Source: Pseudomonas farris (GTDB lineage Bacteria > Pseudomonadota > Gammaproteobacteria > Pseudomonadales > Pseudomonadaceae). From it: a DNA stretch of 64,000 nt. Each line of letters begins with the position of its first letter. The stretch's first letter is position 1. The translations under genes were made by a program, and so were the position numbers. This document shows, piece by piece, positions 47,100-54,623 of this stretch. The stretch covers positions 1-64,000 of the forward strand of contig NZ_JAHSTV010000006.1 of the NCBI RefSeq assembly GCF_019145235.1, given 5' to 3'. The notes beneath the pieces are model-generated. The model worked only from the letters and a program-made list of their open reading frames with translations. It had not been told where the DNA came from and ran no database searches.

Positions 47100-48250
47100 G
47101 GCGTGGCCTCCTGCATCGTGCTCGCGGCAGGTTTGGCCAGAGGTTTCACCGACTCCTCGGCGTTGACGTTGCGCCGCTCAAGATAGGCCTGCACCGAACT
47201 CAACGTGCCCGTCAGATCTGGCGTGACCACCGTGACCGGCTGCTTGCTCAACTCGACCACCTGCTCGAGCATGATTTTGCTCTGAGGGTTGTCCGGGTTG
47301 AAGTTGCCCTTGAGCACGTCCCGCGCCTCGGCCAGCGCCTGGGTGTAAACCGCGGCCTGGCCATTGAGCGCGGCCCATTGCGCCTGCTCCAGCGCCAGGC
47401 TCAGGGCCAGACGCACCTGGCTCAGGCTCTGCCCTGCCAACAACGGCCGGACATTCTTGTCGGCGTTGAAATCGATGCGGATATAACGCGAGATCTGATC
47501 CCACCATTGTGCCCAGCGACTGGCACCGTCGCCATCGGCGGTCAGGCCCAGCAGGGATTCGCCACGGTCCTTGTACTCAGGCGCCAGCTCGGTGAGGTTG
47601 ATCACCTGGTCGCGCAAGGCCCCCAGTCGCAGGAACAACCCAGTGCGATCCGGCTGTTCGGTACTGCGCAGGGCTACCAGGGTTTTGGCCACTTGCTCGC
47701 GAGCGGCGAAAGCCCCCGGGTCGTTCTGTTCACGGAGAATTTCATCGGCGCCTTGCACCAGGGCCTGGGCGCTGCTGATGTCCTGCAACGCCGACAGACG
47801 CAGGCTGGCCAGACGCAGCAAGTGCTCGGCTTCAGCCAGACGCCAGTCCTTGCGGCTCGCGCCGAGGACGGTTTCCAGGCGTTGATTCAAGCGTTGCTGA
47901 TCGCCTTGAAGTTGAGTGACCAAGCGGCTGCGCGCGTCGAGTTCCTCGGCGGCCGGCATTTGCTCAAGGCGAGCCGTCAGGCGTTGCTCGTTGAGCTTCA
48001 GGCTCTGGGCCTGATCGTTCAGCGCCTGAACCTGACTCAACTGTTGCTGGTTATTGGCTTGCAGGTGACGCACCTGCCAGACTCCCCAACCGCCCACGGC
48101 AACACCGGCAGCGCCTAACAGCAGCGCGACGATTGCCAACCCATTGCCTCGGCGCTGCTCAACAGCAGGTGGCGCAGTTTCAACCGGTGCATCAGCCGGT
48201 GCATCAAGCACGGGCCGGACGTCATCTTTAGGCAAGGCTGTTTCGCTCAC
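47096..48250 (-). CDS. hemX: HemX-type protein (uroporphyrinogen-III C-methyltransferase-like)
   Basis: A 384-residue membrane protein: an acidic/proline N-terminal cytoplasmic stretch, one transmembrane segment (GLAIVALLLGAAGVAVGGWGV), then a long coiled coil (LQANNQQQLSQVQALNDQAQSL) and a helical domain. Although often annotated as a methyltransferase, it has no methyltransferase fold. I choose the GTG at 48250 (product MSETALPKDDVRPVL) with AAAGGATG before it; an upstream frame lies in hemD antisense context. It is coupled to hemY and 16 bases after hemD. Confidence 0.9.
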   Translation of the reverse strand: MSETALPKDDVRPVLDAPADAPVETAPPAVEQRRGNGLAIVALLLGAAGVAVGGWGVWQVRHLQANNQQQLSQVQALNDQAQSLKLNEQRLTARLEQMPAAEELDARSRLVTQLQGDQQRLNQRLETVLGASRKDWRLAEAEHLLRLASLRLSALQDISSAQALVQGADEILREQNDPGAFAAREQVAKTLVALRSTEQPDRTGLFLRLGALRDQVINLTELAPEYKDRGESLLGLTADGDGASRWAQWWDQISRYIRIDFNADKNVRPLLAGQSLSQVRLALSLALEQAQWAALNGQAAVYTQALAEARDVLKGNFNPDNPQSKIMLEQVVELSKQPVTVVTPDLTGTLSSVQAYLERRNVNAEESVKPLAKPAASTMQEATP

Positions 48251-48266
48251 GTATCCATCCTTTGCA

Positions 48267-49034
48267 TTAGAAAACGGGCACGGGGTGTTCCCGTAACGCC
48301 GCCAGCAATGCCGCGGCACTGGCGCCACGACAATCCACAACTGTTTGGGCCCCGGCGGCGCGTGCCAACTCGGCGACCCTGGGGCTTGGAACAAACAACG
48401 GCAGCCGCACCATGCTCGGCCAGGTATCGCCAGCCAATCGGTGCAGGTGCTCAAAACCCTGTCCACTGCTGACCACCAGCCCGTTCAAGCGTTCCGCCTT
48501 GATCCGGTCAGGCAGCGTTGCCGACGGGTACTGCGGCAAACCGCGTCGGTACAACTCCAGATACTCGACACTAGCACCAAGCTCGCGTAAACGCTCAGCC
48601 AGCAGCTCACGCCCACCCTCTCCGCGCATGATCAGCACTCGCGGATCGGGTCGAATGACAGCCTCGCGCAACGACGCAAGCTCCAGCAAGGCTTCGCTGT
48701 CGTCGCCGTCGACCGGGAAGCTCACATCCAGCCCGTTATCCTCGAGGATCTGCGCGGTCGCCGCGCCCACGCTGAACCACTTCAGAATCGGTGGCTGCGG
48801 CCAGTACTGATTGAGCAGATCGACAGCGACTCTGGCGGCCGGCTTGCTGACCACGATCACCGCGCAATAGCCATCCAGGTTCTGAATCACTTCGCGCATT
48901 GTGTCAGAGGCGGGAATCGGCTCGATATCCAAAAGCGGCAAGCTGCTGCTGAAAACCCCCGCGTCGGCCAGCACACGGGCAAGCGCCACCGATTCATCCG
49001 CAGGGCGCGTCAGCAACAGGCGCCAGCCAGTCAC
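48267..49034 (-). CDS. hemD: Uroporphyrinogen-III synthase
   Basis: Cyclises hydroxymethylbilane with inversion of ring D to give uroporphyrinogen III. The 255-residue protein begins with a GTG start overlapping the hemC stop (GTGA) and reads [20 protein letters not shown], followed by the two Rossmann-like lobes characteristic of HemD ([33 protein letters not shown]). HemD is poorly conserved and the call leans on operon position between hemC and hemX. Length is normal. Confidence 0.93.
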   Translation of the reverse strand: MTGWRLLLTRPADESVALARVLADAGVFSSSLPLLDIEPIPASDTMREVIQNLDGYCAVIVVSKPAARVAVDLLNQYWPQPPILKWFSVGAATAQILEDNGLDVSFPVDGDDSEALLELASLREAVIRPDPRVLIMRGEGGRELLAERLRELGASVEYLELYRRGLPQYPSATLPDRIKAERLNGLVVSSGQGFEHLHRLAGDTWPSMVRLPLFVPSPRVAELARAAGAQTVVDCRGASAAALLAALREHPVPVF

Positions 49035-49972
49035 TCGTGACCTGCCTCGCCATAGACTGCTTTCAGAATGTCCGCAGCGCCCTGGCTCAGCAGGTCTTCG
49101 GCCACTTGCACACCCAAAGCCTCGGCATCAGCCCGTGGCGCCCGGGCCTCGGCGCTGAGCAACAGGCCACCGCTCGGATCACCCACCAACCCACGCAACC
49201 AGATCTGCTCGCCTTCAAGCACGGCGTAGCAAGCGATCGGCACCTGGCAGCCGCCATTCAAATGTTTGTTGAGAGCACGTTCGGCAGTCACACGAATGGC
49301 CGTGTCCTGATGATGCAGCGGCGCCAGTAGCGCGTGGATTTCAGTGTCGGCGCTACGGCATTCGATACCGACTGCGCCTTGGCCACCGGCCGGCAGACTG
49401 TCTTCGACACTGATGGCCGAAGTGATGCGGTCTTCGAAGCCCAGGCGAATCAAACCCGCTGCGGCGAGGATGATGGCGTCGTATTCGCCGGCATTGAGCT
49501 TGGCCAGGCGAGTGTTGACGTTACCGCGCAGGAAGCGGATTTCCAGGTCCGGGCGGCGGGCCAACAATTGCGCCTGGCGACGCAGGCTGGAGGTGCCGAC
49601 GATGCTGCCTGGCGGTAACTCATCCAGGCTGGCGTATGTGTTGGAGACAAATGCATCGCGCGGGTCTTCGCGCTCGCAGATGCAGAACAGACCGAGGCCT
49701 TCGGGGAAGTCCATCGGCACGTCTTTCATGGAATGCACGGCGATGTCGGCTGCGTTTTCCAGCAGCGCGGTTTCCAGTTCCTTGACGAACAGGCCCTTGC
49801 CGCCGATTTTCGACAGCGGCGAATCGAGCAGCTTGTCGCCTCGACTGACCATGGGAACCAGCGTCACGAGCAGGCCCGGATGGGCCTCTCCCAGACGAGC
49901 CTTGACGTATTCGGCCTGCCACAGGGCGAGAGCACTTTTGCGGGTGGCGATGCGGATTTCGCGAGAGGACAT
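49031..49972 (-). CDS. hemC: Porphobilinogen deaminase
   Basis: Polymerises four porphobilinogens into hydroxymethylbilane in heme and siroheme synthesis. The 313-residue enzyme begins [21 protein letters not shown]. The catalytic cysteine that carries the dipyrromethane cofactor is in [15 protein letters not shown] near residue 240, and the substrate arginines fall in [11 protein letters not shown]. Its end overlaps hemD. It is preceded by algR on the same strand with about 135 bases between them, in which a weak hairpin lies. Confidence 0.96.
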   Translation of the reverse strand: MSSREIRIATRKSALALWQAEYVKARLGEAHPGLLVTLVPMVSRGDKLLDSPLSKIGGKGLFVKELETALLENAADIAVHSMKDVPMDFPEGLGLFCICEREDPRDAFVSNTYASLDELPPGSIVGTSSLRRQAQLLARRPDLEIRFLRGNVNTRLAKLNAGEYDAIILAAAGLIRLGFEDRITSAISVEDSLPAGGQGAVGIECRSADTEIHALLAPLHHQDTAIRVTAERALNKHLNGGCQVPIACYAVLEGEQIWLRGLVGDPSGGLLLSAEARAPRADAEALGVQVAEDLLSQGAADILKAVYGEAGHE

Positions 49973-50088
49973 GGATCAATCCGTACTGAATAGATACGGC
50001 AGATAATAACAGCTCAGCCAAATCCACTTTGACTTGTATCAGAAACTGCGTGGCCTCCCTGGCCCTCAATGTCCGGTAATAGGGTAGA

Positions 50089-50110
50089 AATCCGCCCTGA
50101 ATGGCGGATT
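50089..50110 (-). terminator. Weak hairpin terminator at the algR 3' end
   Basis: On the minus strand AATCCGCC pairs with GGCGGATT across a 6-base loop, followed by a short TTTC. The stem overlaps the algR stop codon by two bases. It could attenuate readthrough from algR into hemC but lacks a strong T run. Confidence 0.4.
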
Positions 50111-50855
50111 AAAGCTGTTGCATCATTTTGCGCACGCCGGCCACATGGCGCCGACTGACGATCAGGGCATCGCCGTTCAGGCCTTTGAGAAACAGCTGGA
50201 AATGCCCCAGGGGCGTGCGTTGCAACCGCTCGATGCGTTCGCGAGCAACCAGTGCATTGCGGTGGATCCGCACGAAACGGTCGCCAAATTCGTCTTCGAG
50301 GGCCTTGAGTGGTTCGTCGAGCAGCACTTCACCGCCTTCATGACGCAAGGTGACGTACTTGTGGTCGGCAATGAAGTAGACCACCTGACCCAACGGAATC
50401 AGCTCGATGCCTTTTCGGGTGCGGGCGCTGATGTGGCTGCGCGGACCGCTACCGGTTTCGGCCGCCGGGCGAGTCAAGGCCGCGAGTTGGACACGATTGG
50501 GTCGCTCGGCTTTCTTTAATGCTTCGTGTAACTGTTCTGTGCGCACTGGCTTCACCAGATAACCCACGGCGCTGGCCTGTAGGGCTTCCACGGCAAATTC
50601 ATCGGGCCCGGTGCAGAACACCACGGCGGGCGGGGTTTCGCGTTCGCACAATCGTGCAGCCACTTGCAGGCCATCGAGGCCCGGCATGCGAATATCGAGC
50701 AGCACGATATCCGGTTTGTGACTGTCGATCAGTGCCAACGCCTCTTCGCCGTTCGTGGCGCTGGGCTCCAGGACATTGTATCCCTCGAGTTCGCCAACCA
50801 TTCGGCTCAGGCGCTCGCGGGCCAGGGGTTCGTCATCAACGATCAGGACATTCAT
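50109..50855 (-). CDS. algR: AlgR, LytTR-type response regulator
   Basis: A 248-residue two-component regulator that in P. aeruginosa controls alginate, twitching and other traits. The receiver domain (MNVLIVDDEPLARERLSRMV) has acidic residues D7/D8 and phosphoacceptor D54 in IVLLDIRMPG, with K and T/S positions retained in VVFCTGPD and LVKPVR. The C-terminal LytTR DNA-binding domain runs from about residue 140 (RKGIELIPLGQVVYFIADHKYVTL; FVRIHRNALVARERIERL). The start at 50855 overlaps the stop of a decayed upstream kinase gene as ATGA. The protein itself is fully intact. Confidence 0.95.
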   Translation of the reverse strand: MNVLIVDDEPLARERLSRMVGELEGYNVLEPSATNGEEALALIDSHKPDIVLLDIRMPGLDGLQVAARLCERETPPAVVFCTGPDEFAVEALQASAVGYLVKPVRTEQLHEALKKAERPNRVQLAALTRPAAETGSGPRSHISARTRKGIELIPLGQVVYFIADHKYVTLRHEGGEVLLDEPLKALEDEFGDRFVRIHRNALVARERIERLQRTPLGHFQLFLKGLNGDALIVSRRHVAGVRKMMQQL

Positions 50856-51235
50856 ATTGCGCTGGATTCCTGCGTGAGTCTCGCACAAGGATAGCGTAGA
50901 CAGGTGAAGTGACGTCCGTCACCGCGATCCACGCTAAGACTAGCGCGAGGGCCAAAAAGTGCCGCGAGACCGACGGCTAAATTTTTATCTGCCGCGTGAC
51001 TGGCGGCCCAGGCCCGCACTGGCGAGGCATCGCCGTAGGGTTTGCTGATACACAATATGAACACCCCTCTTCTCTCTATAGTCAGCTGCAGCATCGAGAA
51101 GTGCGCTGATCCTCTGTCCAACTGTAGACGGTTGCCGGGACGATATTGCTCAATTGAAAAATATCGTTGCGCAATTTCCGTATCGCTTGCTGCAAGCAGG
51201 GGTCGCCCGATGAGAAAAAAACCTGTCGACCAGTG
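50852..51235 (-). pseudogene. algZ: Decayed AlgZ (FimS) sensor kinase remnant
   Basis: Minus-strand frame open from 51235 to the stop at 50852, with no usable ATG near its start. Around 51138-51188 it reads [20 protein letters not shown], matching the conserved ExxxxxxYLxIExxR segment that follows the phosphoacceptor region of LytS/AlgZ-type kinases. Further on, ISKPYGD and LAALFGPRASLSVDRGDG match the C-terminal HATPase part. The stretch between (normally the PPLLLQPLVENA-type N box) is missing, and so are the membrane domain and phosphoacceptor histidine. The intact ATGA overlap with algR shows it was the upstream gene of that operon. Confidence 0.78.
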
Positions 51236-51316
51236 TCAGCGACAGGATTGGCAACCCTGTTATTATCCGCATCAGCGTTTCACGCCATCTTTCTTCAAGC
51301 CGATACGAGCGAATTC

Positions 51317-52711
51317 ATGAGCACTGACAAGACCAATCAGTCCTGGGGCGGCCGCTTCAGTGAACCCGTCGACGCCTTCGTCGCCCGCTTCACCGCCTCC
51401 GTCACCTTCGACCAGCGCCTGTATCGCCACGACATCATGGGCTCGATCGCCCACGCCAGCATGCTGGCCAAGGTCGGCGTGCTGACCGATGCCGAGCGCG
51501 ACAGCATCATCGATGGCCTGAAAACCATCCAGGGTGAAATCGAGGCCGGCCAGTTCGACTGGCGCATCGACCTTGAAGACGTGCACATGAACATCGAGGC
51601 GCGTCTGACCGACCGCATCGGCGTCACCGGTAAAAAGCTGCACACCGGCCGCAGCCGTAACGACCAGGTCGCCACCGACATCCGCCTGTGGCTGCGTGAC
51701 GAGATCGACCTGATCCTCAGCGAAATCACCCGCCTGCAACAAGGCTTGCTGGAGCAGGCCGAGCGCGAAGCCGCCAGCATCATGCCAGGCTTCACTCACC
51801 TGCAAACCGCGCAGCCGGTGACCTTCGGGCATCACATGCTGGCCTGGTTCGAAATGCTCAGCCGCGACTACGAGCGTCTGGTCGACTGCCGCAAGCGCAC
51901 CAACCGCATGCCGCTGGGCAGCGCCGCACTGGCCGGCACCACTTACCCGATCGATCGCGAGTACACCGCTCAACTGCTGGGCTTCGACGCTGTCGGCGGT
52001 AACTCCCTGGACAACGTGTCCGATCGCGACTTCGCCATCGAGTTCTGCTCGGCCGCGAGCATCGCGATGATGCACTTGTCGCGTTTCTCCGAAGAGCTGG
52101 TGTTGTGGACTAGCGCGCAGTTCCAGTTCATCGATCTGCCGGACCGTTTCTGCACCGGCAGCTCGATCATGCCGCAAAAGAAAAACCCGGACGTCCCGGA
52201 GCTGGTTCGCGGCAAGACTGGCCGGGTATTCGGCGCGCTGATGGGCCTGCTGACCCTGATGAAAGGCCAGCCACTGGCCTACAACAAGGACAACCAGGAA
52301 GACAAGGAGCCGCTGTTCGACGCCGCCGACACCCTGCGCGATTCGCTGCGGGCCTTTGCCGACATGATCCCGGCGATCAAGCCCAAGCACGCGATGATGC
52401 GCGAAGCGGCTCTGCGCGGTTTCTCCACCGCCACCGACCTGGCTGACTATCTGGTGCGCCGTGGCCTGCCGTTCCGTGATTGCCACGAGATCGTTGGCCA
52501 TGCCGTGAAGTACGGCGTGGAAAGCGGCAAGGACCTGGCGGAAATGAGCCTGGAAGAACTGCGCAAGTTCAGCGACCAGATCGAGCAGGACGTATTTGCC
52601 GTGCTGACCCTGGAAGGCTCGGTGAATGCCCGCGACCACATCGGCGGGACTGCGCCGGCGCAGGTCAAGAAGGCTGTTGCTCGCGGTCAGGCATTGCTCG
52701 CCAGCCGTTAA
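51317..52711 (+). CDS. argH: Argininosuccinate lyase
   Basis: Last step of arginine synthesis, splitting argininosuccinate to arginine and fumarate; cytoplasmic tetramer. The 464-residue protein starts [25 protein letters not shown]. Family signatures are present: [35 protein letters not shown] and the catalytic-loop [20 protein letters not shown]. The start at 51317 is the canonical one; upstream in-frame sequence is not conserved and lies opposite the decayed kinase gene. It is divergent from algR across the algZ remnant. A hairpin repeat follows its stop. Confidence 0.97.
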   Translation: MSTDKTNQSWGGRFSEPVDAFVARFTASVTFDQRLYRHDIMGSIAHASMLAKVGVLTDAERDSIIDGLKTIQGEIEAGQFDWRIDLEDVHMNIEARLTDRIGVTGKKLHTGRSRNDQVATDIRLWLRDEIDLILSEITRLQQGLLEQAEREAASIMPGFTHLQTAQPVTFGHHMLAWFEMLSRDYERLVDCRKRTNRMPLGSAALAGTTYPIDREYTAQLLGFDAVGGNSLDNVSDRDFAIEFCSAASIAMMHLSRFSEELVLWTSAQFQFIDLPDRFCTGSSIMPQKKNPDVPELVRGKTGRVFGALMGLLTLMKGQPLAYNKDNQEDKEPLFDAADTLRDSLRAFADMIPAIKPKHAMMREAALRGFSTATDLADYLVRRGLPFRDCHEIVGHAVKYGVESGKDLAEMSLEELRKFSDQIEQDVFAVLTLEGSVNARDHIGGTAPAQVKKAVARGQALLASR

Positions 52712-52714
52712 AAG

Positions 52715-52781
52715 CTTCGCGGGCAAGCCTCGCGCCTACAGGGACTGTGTTTGTCCTGTAGCGCGAGGCTTGCCCGCGAAG
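52715..52781. repeat. Palindromic repeat, REP-like variant after argH
   Basis: CTTCGCGGGCAAGCCTCGCG plus CCTACAGG pairs with its inverted copy across a 12-base loop, starting 4 bases after the argH stop. The core CGCGGGCAAGCCTCGCG differs from the other REP families here. It may also work as a transcript-end hairpin. Confidence 0.8.
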
Positions 52782-52804
52782 GCATTCTCAAGATCGTTAC
52801 ACGT

Positions 52805-53464
52805 CTACTTTTTGGACGCGACCATCTCCAGAAACGCTGGCATCGCCGCGTCCTTGTCCTTTGCGATCCGCTGCACATGCGGATTCTGCTCCAGACGCTC
52901 CAGCAGCGCCCTGGCCGCCGGCATCTCGGCCAACAGATCGATATCAAACAGCTTCTGCGCCACGGCACGCGCCAACGGCACGCTGTAGAGGAAATACAGG
53001 TCGGCCACGCTCAGGCTGTCACCCGCCACATAAGGGGCGAACTTGCCGTGCCTGCCCAGCGAGGCAAACCCCAGCAGTAACTCAGCCTTGGTCTTTTCCT
53101 GGATAGCGTCCGGTACCGTCATGCCGAAAAACGCCGCGGGGTAACAGGCGCGTCCTGGCAGTTCGATGTACAGCTCGATTTCCTTGGCCAAAGCCAGGGC
53201 CTGCGCTCGCTCGTAAGGATCGCTCGGCAGCAGCGGCGTGCCTTTCTGGCTCTGCTCGAGGTACTCGAGAATCACGCTGGATTCATTGATGAAACCTTGT
53301 TCGACGCCCAGCACTGGAACCTTTCCACGAGGGCTGATGGCTAGCGCCTCGGGGGTAGTGCCTGGGTAAAACGGCACTTCTTCAAATGGCAGTCCCTTCT
53401 CCAGCAACGCCAGCTTGACCATGTTGTAGTAGTTGCTGACGCAAAATCCATAAAGCTTGAGCAT
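52805..53464 (-). CDS. Glutathione S-transferase family protein
   Basis: A 219-residue GST-fold protein. The N-terminal thioredoxin-like domain starts MLKLYGFCVSNYYNMVKLAL with an S/N-rich active loop and the conserved ESSVILEYLEQ motif that binds the gamma-glutamyl moiety. The C-terminal helical domain includes VAGDSLSVADLYFLYSVPLA. The catalytic serine or cysteine assignment is uncertain; FCVSNYYN suggests C8 or S10. Substrate is unknown. It is convergent with argH and alone. Confidence 0.87.
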   Translation of the reverse strand: MLKLYGFCVSNYYNMVKLALLEKGLPFEEVPFYPGTTPEALAISPRGKVPVLGVEQGFINESSVILEYLEQSQKGTPLLPSDPYERAQALALAKEIELYIELPGRACYPAAFFGMTVPDAIQEKTKAELLLGFASLGRHGKFAPYVAGDSLSVADLYFLYSVPLARAVAQKLFDIDLLAEMPAARALLERLEQNPHVQRIAKDKDAAMPAFLEMVASKK

Positions 53465-53589
53465 TACTTAGCCTCCAGGCCGTGCAGGGGGTTGGCAGCG
53501 CCAGTTATAGAACGCCGGGGCACTTCTTGCCAGCAGCATCACAGCGCTGAATGCAGGTAAACTGGCTGCCTTTCCTTGAGGAGCCTGCC

Positions 53590-53874
53590 ATGAGCGAGCC
53601 AAACGATATCGACAACGATGAAGAAGAGTTCACTGAAACGACGCTGATCGAAGCGATCGAGAACCAGATCGAAAGCGATAACCCGCCAGCAGCCAAGGCG
53701 ACCTTCAACAAGCTGACCCTGGTAGGCTACGAGCGTGAAGAAATCCTCAGCCTGATGGCCCACGTGCTCGCGGTGGAAATCGACGCGATCCTCGAAGAAG
53801 ACCGCGCGTTCAATACCGAATGGTACGAAGCTGCGCTGCGCGCTCTGCCAGAGTTGCCGCCGGAAAAGAAATAA
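53590..53874 (+). CDS. Conserved small acidic protein, 94 residues
   Basis: An acidic protein opening MSEPNDIDNDEEEFTETTLIE and continuing AIENQIESDNPPAAKATFNKL and LVGYEREEILSLMAHVLAVE. The N-terminus is rich in Asp and Glu and the rest is mostly helical, with no signal or membrane segment. I recognise no named domain. An AGGAG site lies before the ATG; an upstream in-frame codon at 53551 is less suitable. Function unknown. Confidence 0.75.
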   Translation: MSEPNDIDNDEEEFTETTLIEAIENQIESDNPPAAKATFNKLTLVGYEREEILSLMAHVLAVEIDAILEEDRAFNTEWYEAALRALPELPPEKK

Positions 53875-53896
53875 GCCAGCCCTGTCACGGGGCTTT

Positions 53897-53991
53897 TGTG
53901 GCGAGGGAGCTTGCACCCGTTCGGCTGCGTAGCAGTCGCAAAGCTTTTGGGGCCGCTTCGTGACCCAACGGGAGCAAGCCCCCTCGCCACA
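53897..53991. repeat. Long palindromic repeat, family 3
   Basis: TGTGGCGAGGGAGCTTGC, an interior with CGTTCGGCTGCGTAGCAGTCG and GGGGCCGCTTCGTGACCC, and GCAAGCCCCCTCGCCACA closing the inverse. The outer arms pair over about 18 bases. It fills most of the 309-base gap between the acidic-protein gene and the TIGR02647 gene. A second copy is at 58056-58165. Confidence 0.8.
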
Positions 53992-54183
53992 GACAAGCCC
54001 TTTCGCCATAGAAGCCCGCCTCCACATAGATTGTCACCAATCAATACCGCCTTCCCCCAGACGCTGACTAAACTGGAAACCACCCCAAGGCGAAAAAACC
54101 CTGTTACGAGCACTGGACATGCTGCGCGAGTGGGATCACCTTAGGAGCGCTATCGTCCAATTCCTAGAAAGTCTGGAGTCCTT

Positions 54184-54429
54184 ATGTCGCTTACCCCTGA
54201 GTTGGTTGCCGAACTGGAAATCCTCGCCCTCTTCAACCTGGACAGTTCCCAGGAAGGTTTGAAAATTCATCAGACCGCTGCCCCGAAAGCCATTGCCGCT
54301 GCCCAAAGACTGTTCGACAAAGAATTGATCACCCAGCCCGATGGCGGTTATCTGACCAGCCTGGGGCGTGACGCTGCACAAAATGTGCAAACCGTTCTAA
54401 CCATTCTGTCCGTGCGCGAAACAGCCTGA
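54184..54429 (+). CDS. TIGR02647 family protein
   Basis: An 81-residue protein starting MSLTPELVAELEILALFNL and containing SSQEGLKIHQTAAPKAIAAAQRLFDKELITQPDGGYLTSLGRDAAQN, a compact helix-turn-helix-like family without known target. The ATG at 54184 has a GGAG just upstream. It is a single gene between repeat family 3 and cyaA; a DNA-binding role is an inference from the family description. Confidence 0.85.
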   Translation: MSLTPELVAELEILALFNLDSSQEGLKIHQTAAPKAIAAAQRLFDKELITQPDGGYLTSLGRDAAQNVQTVLTILSVRETA

Positions 54430-54623
54430 GCCTCACCGCATCGCCCACGGAAACCTCTGTCACGGGATTTCCGCGGGCACACTTTGGTGCCCGCTGTCGC
54501 CCTGCGATAGGAACCTGACGCCAGAAATACAAAATCAGCTTAAAAGTCCCGGGGCCGAGGCGCTAAACTGCCCCTCATCCCGAGCCCTCCACGTCCGAGC
54601 CCCGCGAGCCGGATTGAGCTGAC

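Noticed and set aside
48250-48466. Upstream extension of hemX to 48466
   Set aside because: The extra 72 codons are antisense-like and lie in the hemD 3' region; GTG at 48250 has a good AAAGGATG site.
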